From Purshia tridentata (taxonomy: Eukaryota > Streptophyta > Magnoliopsida > Rosales > Rosaceae): a stretch of 34,638 bases of DNA. Below, piece by piece: positions 1 to 9,663 of the stretch (position 1 is its first letter; each line of letters starts with the position of its first letter). The translations under genes and the position numbers were made by a program. Location: positions 1-34,638 of the forward strand of contig QANT01007448.1 of assembly GCA_003254885.1 (NCBI GenBank), given 5' to 3'. The notes under the pieces were generated by a model, which saw nothing but the letters and a program-made list of their open reading frames with translations, was not told the DNA's origin and ran no database searches.

Positions 1-316
1 GTGATTTATTATGTTAATTTTGCCATGTGTCAGCTAGTGGTTATTATTGACCTCTTTGTAATTTTTATAATTATGAGACATTGATGATGTCACTAATATG
101 TAAGCAAAATGGCAAGAAACGTAAATACACCTATGTTTTAAGTCTAGTTGTTACTCTTTATTTTTATTTTATTACATTTTAGTCAATGCCCATTATTTAG
201 ATAATGCATTGACTATTATGGAATTAGCAATTATTTTATTGATTTTTATGTAATTAACCCTATTTTAAAATACCACAATTTTCTTTCTCATTTAGATAAA
301 TCAATTATACTAATAT

Positions 317-348
317 CATGCTAAAATTAAAGCATGCTAAAATTAAAG
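317..348. repeat. Tandem duplication of a 16-bp unit
   Basis: CATGCTAAAATTAAAG occurs twice head-to-tail without mismatch. It lies in AT-rich intergenic DNA and is most simply a replication-slippage product. About 10-80 bp downstream, ACCTCAATAT and its inverted partner ATATTGAGGT form a weak inverted repeat. Confidence 0.9.
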
Positions 349-1775
349 CCTACCTCAATATCACATTGATATTTCTAAAATATTATAATTTATAATAGTA
401 AGTATAAAAATTAATTTTTTGAGAAATATTGAGGTGAGATTTATTTGTAGTAAAATGAATATTTATAATGTAAAAATTGTGATTAATAAATAGTTAATAG
501 AAATATAATGGATGTTGTATAAGGGCATTTTAGTAATTAAACTCATTTTGATTCTGATTCTTATTAGTTAGTAAACACGTTTATGAAAATCAACTTTTCT
601 TTCATTCTCATTTTTAACGATTTGTAAACATACTAATAAGAATACTCATTCTGATTCTTGCTCATTTTGATTCATGCTTGTTCCAATTCTAGTTTAATAA
701 ACATGCCCCAAGTACTAAACCTCTTTGATTCTTTGGTCATTTTTTATTTATTTTAGTTGTTGAAATTTTATTTACTCATTTCGAGCCTCATCTGGGATGC
801 TTTCTTTGTACAGGTTAAGATCCCAACATTTGAGTAACAAAAGTTTAATCCTTTCATTTATCTAGTTGATTTTTGTTTGTTCTCCATCTGGATCTAACAT
901 TACTTTGCAATTTATTTCTTTGACTATTTTTGTTCATCTCAGGATCTTCACATTTAATACCCTTCTTAATTCATTTAATATTTAGATTTAGTACATTTTC
1001 AACTTTGCATCATTTAATAGAAAATTACATTTAAATTAATAAAATATTTAAATATTACATAATGGTCAATATAAATTTTATTTTTCCATATCAATGAGTT
1101 TTTAAATTATATTCCACTTGAATCACTAAGCCCAATTCACTTTTGGTCAATAGTGATTAAAAAAGAATTATGAAAAAGTGCTTTGATTAAAATGTAATTG
1201 TGAAATTTTTTATTGATTTATTTGTACTTAACCTTTCATTTAAGCATCATCTTTAGGCATTTATGGTTGTTCAAAGTTTGAATCTAGATTTTCTTTGCAT
1301 AACTCAAAATTATTTAAGAACTACGAATTTTAGATCTAAGATTTTCAGTCTATTTTAGTTGCAAATTATTTTATTTCCTCCTAAGAGCTTTGATTCGAAA
1401 ACCGTTCGTTTCATTCAAGTAAAATTGTTTTTAACCAATTATTTTCACTAAGACCATAAACACACAATGAAAGTCCTAGATACCCTAGTCAAGAAAGGAA
1501 CTCAGGCCGAGTTTGGTTTTCTCTCGGCCATACATTCCTTGTTAAAAGTCAGATTTCGAACCACCAACAATCTCATACTTACACTCATTTCGGCCAATGG
1601 CACACCCAAATCACTAAGAGAATCCAAAACAGTCTACATTTTTGAATTTTCTGCCTGACAGGTGTCCATAAAACTGCAAAGTAAGTAGGGTGGTGGGTTG
1701 AAAGAGAATTTGTGCACCAGGTGTCCACTTGGTTTGGACTTTGGACCCAACATGATCATGGGATGGTGGGCTAAG

Positions 1776-1824
1776 TGAAAGTGGAAGTGGAAGTGGAAGT
1801 GAAATGTGGCTGTGGCTGTGGCTG
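1776..1824. repeat. Two adjacent hexanucleotide microsatellites
   Basis: A short run of GTGGAA units (about four copies) is followed directly by three copies of TGTGGC. Both are simple-sequence tracts in noncoding DNA. The antisense frame through them gives a His/Phe-rich peptide that is a by-product of the repeat, not evidence of a gene. Confidence 0.85.
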
Positions 1825-2097
1825 GGAGCACTACCAGTATGGGACTAGGCTCTGAACTAGTTACGATATATTGAAGATTAATAGTACCCACTCCATAAAG
1901 ATGAAAGATTGAAATTGTTTTTTTGACGAATTTTTAAAAAATATATGCAAGGAACATGTATGGCATTGACGTGTGATATATATTATACATATGGAGTACT
2001 ACTACTATTAATTTGATTTGAATTCTCAGTTTTTTCTTTTTTTTGTTTTACTTGTATAATTCTTAATTATATTCTTAAAATTTAATTAATCCATTAA

Positions 2098-2393
2098 GGC
2101 CCGTTTGACACTATTTCATAAAAGCACTTTTATTTACTAGTATTTTTGCTGGAAGCGCTTTTGCAAAAGAAACACATATAAATTTTTATAAAAATTTCAA
2201 GTGTTGCATATGCAAAAGCGCTTGAAGTTATTTTTGATAAAAGCAACTATCAAGTGCTTCTCAAAAAATGTCTTAAAAGTGCTTTTATAACCCAGAAACG
2301 TACTTATATATGTTTTTGTCAAACGCTACCAAAATCATTTTTACTAATCTGAAAGCTCTTTTAACAATTCTAAAAACAGTGTCAAACGGACCC
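2098..2393. mobile_element. hAT-like MITE (non-autonomous DNA transposon)
   Basis: The 296-bp segment starts GGCCCGTTTGACACT and ends with the near-inverse AGTGTCAAACGGACCC, giving terminal inverted repeats of about 16 bp with one or two mismatches. The interior is AT-rich, repeats AAAGCACTTTT/AAGTGCTTTT and AAGCGCTT words, and codes for nothing. Flanks are TCCATTAA on the left and TTAATTAA on the right, a 6/8 match to an 8-bp target duplication as hAT elements make. A 4-bp TTAA duplication is also possible, so the superfamily is inferred while the MITE call is firm. The 22344 region has similar words. Confidence 0.75.
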
Positions 2394-2809
2394 TTAATTA
2401 ATTTGTAGACCTGTGTACCGCACACTAAGAAGCGTGAATAAGAGTATTAAACATTTTTAGGTTGTAAGAAATTTAGATTTATACATTAATTTCACCATTT
2501 CAGAACCAGAATCCAGCGTAATTAAAGTTTTAGAACTGATTGTAAATATTTTAATTATGATCTAAGAGACCATATTGCTCGCATACTATTTACAATTACA
2601 TTTTAATTAATGTACTTTTTCATAATTTCAATTTAGTCATTATTGACTAAAAGTGGATTGAACTTGATGACTAAATAGGGATATATATAAATTCAAAATC
2701 CATTGACCTTTATGAGAAAATAAAATATACATCGGCTATTATATAATAATAAAATATTTTATTGATTTAAATATAATTTTCTATAAATTAACTATATGTA
2801 TATATTTTA
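2394..2809. other. AT-rich spacer, nothing recognised
   Basis: This spacer between two MITE-like elements has no coding frame, RNA gene or repeat that can be supported. Confidence 0.6.
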
Positions 2810-3209
2810 GGGAGGCTACAATATGGGAAACCCACAAATTTCTAGTTTGTGGGATTCCCCTTGTGGGGCCCACACGAGTTGTTTTGTATCGATCCGAACC
2901 ATTCATTTTTTACATCTCCATTAATAGATCATCATTGCAAAAAATTAGCTAAATCGGAAACCATTTGCCTATTTAACTTTAACCAAACAAGTAGACGGTT
3001 TCATAAAAAATATTTGGTTCGTTCATGTGTTTGGTCAAAGTTAAATAGGCAAATGGTTTCCGATTTGGCTAATTTTTTGCAAAAATTATCTATTAATGGA
3101 GATGTAAAAAATGAACGGTTCGGATCGATACAAAACAACTCATATAGGCCCCCACAAGGGAATCCCACAAACTAGAAATTTGTGGAATTCCCACATTGTA
3201 GCCTTCCTG
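2810..3209. mobile_element. 400-bp foldback element with 180-bp inverted arms (MULE-like MITE candidate)
   Basis: The left arm (about 2811-2989) and right arm (about 3028-3209) are reverse complements over roughly 180 bp at about 90% identity, leaving a loop near 38 bp. Outer ends read GGAGGCTACAATATGGG and, inverted, GGAAGGCTACAATGTGGG. The 12-bp word GTATATATTTTA lies directly outside both ends (2798-2809 and 3210-3221). A long terminal inverted repeat with a 9-12-bp target duplication is the habit of Mutator-like MITEs, though the AT-rich duplicate could be partly chance. A transcript across it would form one long hairpin. The 108-residue frame inside is a by-product of the repeat. Confidence 0.85.
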
Positions 3210-3221
3210 GTATATATTTTA

Positions 3222-3839
3222 TCACCAAAAAAATTATACGTATATATTTTTTGTTTAACGTGTTCATATAGTTGTGTATTTATAATTAATGTAAGTGCAT
3301 CATAAAATATTAAAACTAAAAAGTTTTAAAATTTAAAATTCAAAGTAATAAATGCATAAATTTTGTAAATTCTTAATTGATTTTCATTATTTACCATAAG
3401 GTAAACTAGACATAAAAAAGAAAAAAAGAAATGGGCCTAAATCAAAAACCAAAAACCCTTTTTTACTCTAATAGTCATTCTGCTATTAATTTGAGCTTAA
3501 ATCTAAAGAGCTCTATAATAAATAACGAAAACTTGATGATCGAACTACAATTATTAAATAATAATTTATATTTGTTACCTTACAATAACAAATTAAAAGT
3601 TACAAGTACATCAATTAATATATAAAAGGGAATGAAACACGTACATTACACATATTGCTTCAGTCAAGAAGGCCTTATTAATTTCGATCTCTTCTTCTTC
3701 TTCGATCGAATCATTGATTAATTAGAATTAAAACCACATAGAGATCGAAGAAGCACATGAGTACGCGTGCAGTGAGTCCTAAAGGGGTCACCGATTAATC
3801 AATGCATCGAGACATAGATGCATTGTACGTACTTAGAAC
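3222..3839. other. AT-rich spacer downstream of the proline-rich gene
   Basis: No gene is seen. The part next to 3840 is presumably the 3' UTR and terminator region of the minus-strand proline-rich gene. It contains GATCTCTTCTTCTTCTTCGA and a partial inverse GATCGAAGAAG about 50 bp later, which could fold as a small stem. No polyadenylation signal could be chosen with confidence. Confidence 0.5.
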
Positions 3840-4367
3840 TTAGAAGAAGAAGCAAAGACAAGTGAAGAACAAGACAAAGATGGAAGAAACAGTACTAATG
3901 GAGTGGTGCATTCTCAGACGAACAGAGTTAGAGAAATCAGGATGCGGGGGAGTATAATAATACACAGGATTCACGTTTGGTGGGAATATTCCAGGTCCTG
4001 GATTAGAAGGTGTAAAAGGTGGAAGTGGTGGGCGATTTGGGACCGCCGGCAAATCAGCATCTGGAGGCGAGTGGGAACAAATGTCTTGACAAGGAGGCAC
4101 AGGTGCTGGAGGTGGTGGGCATTCAGGGAGAGCTGGAGGTGGTGGGCATTCAGGGAGAGCTGGCGGCGGTGGACTAGGCACCGGTGGTGGTGGTGATGGC
4201 GGCGGTGGCGGAGGTGGCAATGATGGCACAGGGCATGGGTTGGGGCATTCATTGCACATTGTGCAGCTTGTTTGGTCTTTCGATACTAGTGCTGCAGCTG
4301 AAACAGTTGAACATTGTAGCATGAGAAGGAGAGTAGTGATGATAGTAAATGAAACGGCCATTGCCAT
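3840..4367 (-). CDS. Secreted proline-rich (extensin-like) protein, probably GPI-anchored
   Basis: Single-exon gene of 175 codons. Residues 1-24 form a signal peptide ending in an Ala/Ser-rich site. A short Cys-rich segment (CTMCNECPNPC, about 35-45) is followed by a proline tract with SPPPP-type blocks and two copies of the nine-residue unit PPPPALPEC, encoded by a 27-bp tandem repeat at 4105-4158. The tail has a YYYTPP motif and a hydrophobic C-terminus (about 158-175), as expected of a GPI-attachment signal. This order (signal, Cys cluster, poly-Pro, YYY motif, hydrophobic end) fits a plant hydroxyproline-rich glycoprotein family of the cell wall or outer plasma membrane; exact function is unknown. 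The ATG is the first Met before the signal peptide. TATA-like words lie about 50 and 145 bp upstream. The frame is open while the overlapping antisense frames are low-complexity by-products. Confidence 0.82.
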   Translation of the reverse strand: MAMAVSFTIITTLLLMLQCSTVSAAALVSKDQTSCTMCNECPNPCPVPSLPPPPPPPSPPPPVPSPPPPALPECPPPPALPECPPPPAPVPPCQDICSHSPPDADLPAVPNRPPLPPFTPSNPGPGIFPPNVNPVYYYTPPHPDFSNSVRLRMHHSISTVSSIFVLFFTCLCFFF

Positions 4368-5079
4368 AATATTCGAGTTTATGTCAATGTTGAAGACTGG
4401 TTCATTGAATTGATTATATATCTATGAAGCAAGCTACAACGAGTTGGGAGTTGATTGGGAGGTAGCAAGGGTGGTGAATGGTGATTGGTCAGGTTATAGC
4501 CTAACATGGTATATAAAGACAATGTTGATTGAATTGCCAGAGGGCTGGGAGCCAAGAGTGCATGTGTATTGGTGACCGCACCATTTGTCGGTGTTTTATC
4601 TTCCACGATATACACCATCATCATCAAAACCTACAAAAAGCACAAACTATATAAATATTTTCCTTATTTTAAATATCAAAAAAGAAGCTCGATCTAGGCA
4701 CTTTAGGCTCTTGCTTCTCCATCCACAATTACAATTTGAAACCCCTATATATATATATATCATATATGTGGTGAATTTATAAGTCACACATTTGTGTCTT
4801 GTTTTTTTTCATTTCACTTTTTGATTATTTTTATTGACATATACTTTATGGTGACAAGGTGAGCTGAGTAATTGACACATGTGGTCCCATTTATAAGACC
4901 AATACACTGAATATTCAAACGCAAGTATATAAGTATATAACCATCAGTAAGCTTTCAAATTATGGTTTGACAGAAGGAAATAACCTTAGGCGGATCCAAG
5001 AATCTTACCCACGGGGTCGTAGTGAAAAATTGTAAATTGTTTTTTGACCAAAATAACACTAAACAAATTATATGACATT
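4368..5079. other. Upstream region of the proline-rich gene and AT-rich spacer
   Basis: The first 150-250 bp must contain the promoter and 5' UTR of the minus-strand gene. Candidate TATA words on the minus strand lie near 4411-4420 and 4510-4518; neither can be preferred. The rest is AT-rich, with a short (TA)n run near 4747-4760. No other gene is visible. Confidence 0.5.
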
Positions 5080-5716
5080 ACTTTCATCATAATTTAAAGC
5101 ATAGGCCAAACCACCAAAACTTGACCTGTTTGAAAAAAATAAAAATTGGACCCAAGCAACTAACTGTTGAGATGTGAAGTCAATTTTATTGTCATCAGGT
5201 CTGGTCGACTGAATCTGTTTATTTGGAAGATTGAATCGGTCGGCCCCTGAATTGCTATTGTAGTTTTTGACCTCCAAGTGTTCCCATATTGATCCTTTGT
5301 AAGTTCTATGAAGTATAAATAGAAACATACGGGCATTAAAAGCCTAAGAACTTTAGAAATTAAAAGAGAGAAAAAAGAGAAGAGAGATTAAGAGAAGCTC
5401 TTGAGAGTTTTAGTGAGAAATCTTGAAATCCCTAAGAGTGAGTGAGAGATACACTTGTGACTCTTGTAATTGGGGATTCTTTCTCTTGTTCTTCTTCATC
5501 TTATTGGAAATCAGCAACCACAAGTGGATGTAGCCTATTAAGTCACATTGACTGGGTGAACCACTATAAATCTGTGTGTCTTTTTTTGTTTATGCATGTT
5601 TTATGTTTGGTTGGGATTTTTTGAGTTTTTATCATCAACTTTGAGCTTGGTTATCATCTATAGTTCTATCTACTGAATTTTGGGACAAGAGGGATTAAGG
5701 TGTATATTCCCTAACA
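5080..5716 (+). mobile_element. LTR-retrotransposon LTR remnant (likely copia-type solo or partial LTR)
   Basis: A TATA-like GTATAAATAG at 5310-5319 is followed about 25-100 bp later by a purine-rich leader (AGAGAG runs), then TGTAATTGGGGATTC and a T-rich stretch. A GTGGATGTAG...GGTGAACCACTATAAATCTGTGTGTC-like region follows, and the segment closes with CCCTAACA. That succession (promoter, R region, polyadenylation region, CA end) resembles the U3-R-U5 of plant copia LTRs. No matching TG start, partner LTR or target duplication was found, so the left limit is approximate and the call is an inference. No internal retroelement domain follows. Confidence 0.4.
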
Positions 5717-6093
5717 CTAACTACCTACGGCCCTAAGAGGCTAAGCCATTGAGGCATTTTCAGCATGCGTAATTAGACTCACGAAGCCATTGATGCATTT
5801 TCACAAGAAGGTGATGGGCAGTCCGTAGGGTCAGCTTCTTCTTCAACTTGGTGGCGGGAGGCGGGTGGTGTGGCTTCCTTATTCTCCGACATCCATAGAG
5901 ACGGGAAACCCCGCATAAACCCATATGGATGGCTACTAGCTAGAAATAAATTACCTATCTTGGTGATGCTAGGTCAGAGGTTAGATTATTGACTTGGAAT
6001 CACAACCCAATAAAAATGAGACACACATCCTTTTTTTATTTGCAGTTTTGACAGTGTCAACCGCTTGGTAGTGATGTTATTATAATAGCTGAG
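5717..6093. other. Spacer, no gene recognised
   Basis: This contains two similar words, AGCCATTGAGGCATTTTC and AGCCATTGATGCATTTTC, about 40 bp apart (5743-5801). Nothing else can be supported. Confidence 0.5.
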
Positions 6094-6419
6094 CACTACA
6101 ACAAGCGCTTGACAATGTTTCCTTCACCGATTTTTTAGGATACTTTCTAGAAGGTTCCCCATAAAATATTAGGGTATAGATTGAGGCTTGTGAAAGCTGC
6201 ATATTAGGTTTTAACTCTGAGATTAATCTGAGATTTTGGACGGAATCCAATTCTAGATTTAAAATCTAAAACAAAGTTGATAAATAGTGCTGAGCACTCA
6301 TGAGAAGAAAAAAATGATAGTGCCGAGCACTTCGTGACAAGACTGTGCGCTCAGTGACTTGGTCCCAAGCAGTGGACGACACTACTAAGTGCTCGGTGAC
6401 ACCATGTAGATTTTTTGTC
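6094..6419 (+). mobile_element. Candidate CACTA (En/Spm) transposon end
   Basis: CACTACAACAAG at 6094-6105 matches the conserved outer end of plant CACTA transposons. Behind it lie repeated GTGC(T/C)GAGCAC-like words in both orientations (about 6286-6299, 6318-6333, 6345-6355, 6386-6402), as expected of CACTA subterminal repeats. No opposite CTTGTTGTAGTG end or transposase frame is in the window, so this is a truncated remnant at best. The right limit is set at the last subterminal-like word. Confidence 0.45.
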
Positions 6420-7104
6420 ACCTCAGTTAATAAGCCTATTAAAAAGAGGGATAAATTGGTCTTTCAATTAAATAAAACTTTAAAACTATTTCAAATTTTA
6501 AAAAATATTAAAATTAAAAAATTAAAAAGGATATTGATTAAACTGAAAAATATTAAAACTAAAAAAATGAAATTAAAAAGATTCAAATAAAAACTAACAA
6601 ACTATCAAAGAAGATTAAAACTATAAAATAATAATATTAATAATAATCAGGAGATGGCAAATCCCATCCCCCCGCACCTCACGGCCGGCAGCGAATATAC
6701 TTTAATACAAACCATAATTTTGTGTTTTAAACTAATACACTTTGTAATACACTTCAAAATATGTGTCATAGATTAAAATTGATTGACCCCAAAGTATATA
6801 TTCTCATAGAAAAATTTTCCCTTTTCATAATATATCAAAATTGTCCATTTTCATAATATATCAAAATTTTCCCTTCTCACAACATGGAAATTTTTTTTTT
6901 TTTGTAATTTTTATATAACCAGTTGGCTGTGCAATCAAATGGATAATGACTATTTAACATCACTCTTTACCCACCTTATCTTTTATTTAATTTGCATCCT
7001 CATTGGTTTATATATATATATATATATATATATTAATGAATTCAATATGTCTATATATAACTAGACACTTGGCAATATTATATATATTGACCTGTAATAG
7101 CTAG
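6420..7104. other. AT-rich spacer with a (TA)n microsatellite
   Basis: The frame near 6345-6590 gives a lysine/isoleucine-rich peptide from A-rich DNA and is not a credible gene. A 12-copy TA dinucleotide tract lies at about 7011-7033. A TTTTCATAATATATCAAAATT phrase is roughly duplicated near 6822-6870. No gene is seen. Confidence 0.6.
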
Positions 7105-7705
7105 TGTTGGAGTGTTGGAGCCAAAAATCACAGCGACATGTGACAACTTCTTATTTGTAGCAAGAAATTCAAAGACTCAGTCAAAGGTGATTTGTCATTT
7201 AAATTTATGGATAATTAGTTATCCATAAATTTAAATGAAAATCCTATCAAATAGTATCACATAAATTAAAAATGAAAAATTAGAAGATAATTAAGGAGTA
7301 AAATTAGGAAAAAATGTGAGGAATAAATTCTTGCGGTCTCACCAATCAAAGAGGCGAAAAAAATAAAGGGAAATCCAATGATTTTCTCCAACCAAACCAA
7401 AAATCGAGGAAGGCGATTAGCAAGAAAAAATCATAGGATCAGTTAAGCAAACCCATATAAATATTCCATAGAATTCATTTAGAAAGGTACGTACAATCAT
7501 TTTAAAAAAGACTTGGGAATTCCTGATATTGAGTTGGGCATCGGAGAAGCTTTTGTAGGTACACCCCCTATTCACTCGCGGAGAAGAGGATCGTGGCCAA
7601 TCACAAAGAAGAGTCAAACTGGTCAAGTTGCTCCACGTCATCATTCAAGCTTCAAAATTAATCATTGTTGACTAATTTTCTCTTCGAGAAAATTTGGGTT
7701 CAACA
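7105..7705 (+). repeat. 5' LTR of the pol-less element
   Basis: It aligns with 11016-11659 along its length, for example CAGCGACATGTGACAACTTC against CAGCGACACGTGGCAACTTC. The start carries an extra 8-bp copy of TGTTGGAG. It ends CAACA directly before the primer-binding site. The last 64 bp are copied again at 7954-8017 as part of a tandem duplication. Confidence 0.85.
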
Positions 7706-8265
7706 GCTGGCGCTGTTTGTGGCAAAGAAATTTTCCATAATCAAATGAAAGCTGCAAGAACGATGATAAGAGTCAACTCCGGTGAGGATACCATAGAGGG
7801 TATCGACTTAAACTCGATCCAAAACCTAGCAACACTCAATGCCATAATAAAAAAGATGGTCGAAGAAATCAAGAAGGCACGCAAAATTGCTCAAGCAGCA
7901 ATGTCTAGAGTGCCAGAATAGCAAGAGGAACCACGCCGAAGGACAGACAAGATCGTTCAAGCTTCAAAATTAATCATTGTTGACTAATTTTCTCTTCGAG
8001 AAAATTTGGGTTCAACAGCCGGCGCTGTTTGTGGCAAAGAAATTTTCCATAATCAAATGAAAGCTGCAAGAACGATGATAAGAATCAACTCCAGTGAGGA
8101 TACCATAGAGGGTATTGACTTAAACTCGATCCAAAACCCAGCAACACTCAATGCCATAATAAAAAAGATGGTCGAAGAAATCAAGAAGGCACATGAAATT
8201 GCTCAAGCAGCAATGGCTAGAGTGCCAAAATAGCAAGAGGAACCACGCCGAAGGACAGACAAGCA
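7642..8265 (+). repeat. 312-bp tandem duplication spanning LTR end, PBS and gag start
   Basis: 7642-7953 and 7954-8265 are head-to-tail copies at about 96% identity. Each holds the last part of the LTR, the PBS and the first gag segment, so two near-identical 75-residue reading segments lie exactly 312 bp apart, each ending in TAG. The two copies differ by scattered substitutions (for example VNSGED against INSSED), so the event is not recent. Confidence 0.92.
7706..7725 (+). other. Primer-binding site of the pol-less element
   Basis: TGGCGCTGTTTGTGG directly follows the LTR end, the position and general form (TGGCGCCGT-like) of primer-binding sites in many plant Ty3/gypsy elements. A second copy (CCGGCGCTGTTTGTGG) occurs 312 bp downstream within the tandem duplication. 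Confidence 0.65.
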
Positions 8266-8960
8266 AAAAGCATCATCGTTGGGCATCAATCTTGAGGCAG
8301 ATCAACATGGTGATCTTGAGGAAATCGAGGATACAAACAGCCCCCAACCAACGAAGAAGCAGTGGGATGCCAATTATCGGGAGGCACTGTAGAAGATCAT
8401 GAAAGATCAAGCTACAACCAAAACCCCCGCCGAACTCACCCTCAAGGTGACAAAAAGCATCTGCAAGTCCCCATTCATGGACGACATTTTGAAAAGGAAC
8501 GATCGATACTCTCGAGCACATATACCATTATCAGCAACAACTCATCTTGTAAGTAGACAACCAAGCCTTGATGTGCAAAGTTTTCCCCTCAAGCCTCGCG
8601 TGACCAGTTCTGACTTGGTTTCGACAGCTCAAGCTGAAGTCGATTAGTGGATTTGTAGAGCTTTGCGAAGCATTCATAGCTCAATACATATGCAATCAAA
8701 AGCGCAAGAAAGACATTTCAGTGCTACTCAGCACCAAGCAACAGAAACACGAGAGTTTGGGTGACTACCTCGCTCGATTCGTGGTCGAAATGTCAGCACC
8801 AAGCATATTGTAGCCATAGCCTTTTGTGAAGGCCTGGTTGAAGAAAGCAAACTCCACGAGTCCTTAGTCATGGGGCCACCAAATAGATCCGATGGATGCA
8901 TTTGGCGCAAAATAGCAACCTCGAATAGCCCTAATCAAACTTGTGAGACCAGACCCAACA
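7706..8960 (+). pseudogene. Degenerate Ty3/gypsy gag
   Basis: After the duplicated N-terminal segment, translation in shifting frames gives recognisable gag blocks: SPFMDDIL near 8469-8492, FCEAFIAQYICNQKRKK at 8662-8712, and SLGDYLARFVVEM at about 8754-8792. These are landmarks of the Retrotrans_gag family, whose product forms the virus-like particle. TAG stops end both duplicated segments (about 7919 and 8231), further stops lie near 8390 and 8645, and frame changes occur between blocks. No ATG opens the frame; the start seen at 7694 is TTG within the LTR. It cannot encode a full protein. The ESLGDYLARF wording points to the Tat/Athila-like non-chromovirus side of Ty3/gypsy, which is inference. 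Confidence 0.8.
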
Positions 8961-9663
8961 AAAGGCTAGGAATTGAATGGAAGCTTTCAGAAAGGGAGCT
9001 TACAGGCTTCGAGAAGTTCAAACGGAAAAATATCTCCTAAGGCCGTGGAATGCAATCCATCTGAAAAACTATTCCTTTTAGAGATCAGTCATCTATTATT
9101 TAACTTACGCGAATAAAATTACCGTATCAAGCATATCTTGTCCCCTGTATTCATGTGTGAGCAAACAAGATGCCTCACAGGCACAATAATCCACTTTTAT
9201 TTTATGTAATTAAATGTTTGCAAAATAAAGAAGGCATCACGAATGTGTGTCTAAACTGACAAATCCCAAACCTCGATAAATAGAGGCACCCCAAAAAAAT
9301 ATTTGCATTAAAATCGCCAAAATCGAAGCAGAGCCTACTCAGAGCGGAACCTTAATATGAGACCTTGGGAGCAACAAGAAAGCACGTGAAAACTTGGGCG
9401 AAATTCACAGATCAGTGAAAGCCCAAAGTAACGAACAAACTAAAGGCAAATTCCAAACCAAATTTCATGTTGGTAACCAATTTATTACAAGCTATTATTT
9501 CGAAATACAAAAGGAAGCGTGGGCCAAGTAGCTAAGCTTCAAGAAACTAATCTATCATGCTCCAATCAACCCCCGGAAAAGCAATTCGAGCCTTGGCTTG
9601 AAAAAAGATGGACCTATGAATGAAACCATCAAGATAACCAGAGGTACAACAAGAACCTAAGGA
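8961..9663. other. Internal region of the pol-less element, no recognisable coding content
   Basis: In a complete element pol would be expected here. No aspartic protease DTG/DSG, RT YVDD, RNase H or integrase motif is visible in any frame, so pol appears to have been lost rather than mutated. Confidence 0.6.

Larger units (their letters stand above)
1..2097. other. AT-rich intergenic region without a supportable gene
   Basis: No open frame here has coding character; the longest are short and lack recognisable domains or splice signals. The stretch 523-708 begins with GGGCAT and ends with the near-complement ATGCCCC, and carries repeated CATTTTGATTC-like words, so it could be a degraded MITE. 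No target-site duplication was found. Small tandem repeats inside are listed separately. Confidence 0.6.

Noticed and set aside
1467..1658. 63-residue plus-strand frame with ATG
   Set aside because: No domain, no codon or splice support, AT-rich surroundings; likely chance.
2849..3175. 108-residue frame in the foldback element
   Set aside because: It reads through both arms of an inverted repeat, and its two halves are reverse-complement products.
3903..4252. Trp/Arg-rich plus frame and His-rich minus frame
   Set aside because: Both are alternative readings of the repetitive proline codons of the extensin-like gene.
6345..6590. 81-residue Lys/Ile-rich frame
   Set aside because: The second half comes from A-rich sequence; no start context or homology.
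7694..7921. 75-residue frame as an intact small gene
   Set aside because: The start is TTG within the LTR end; the piece is the first part of a degenerate gag, duplicated at 8006.
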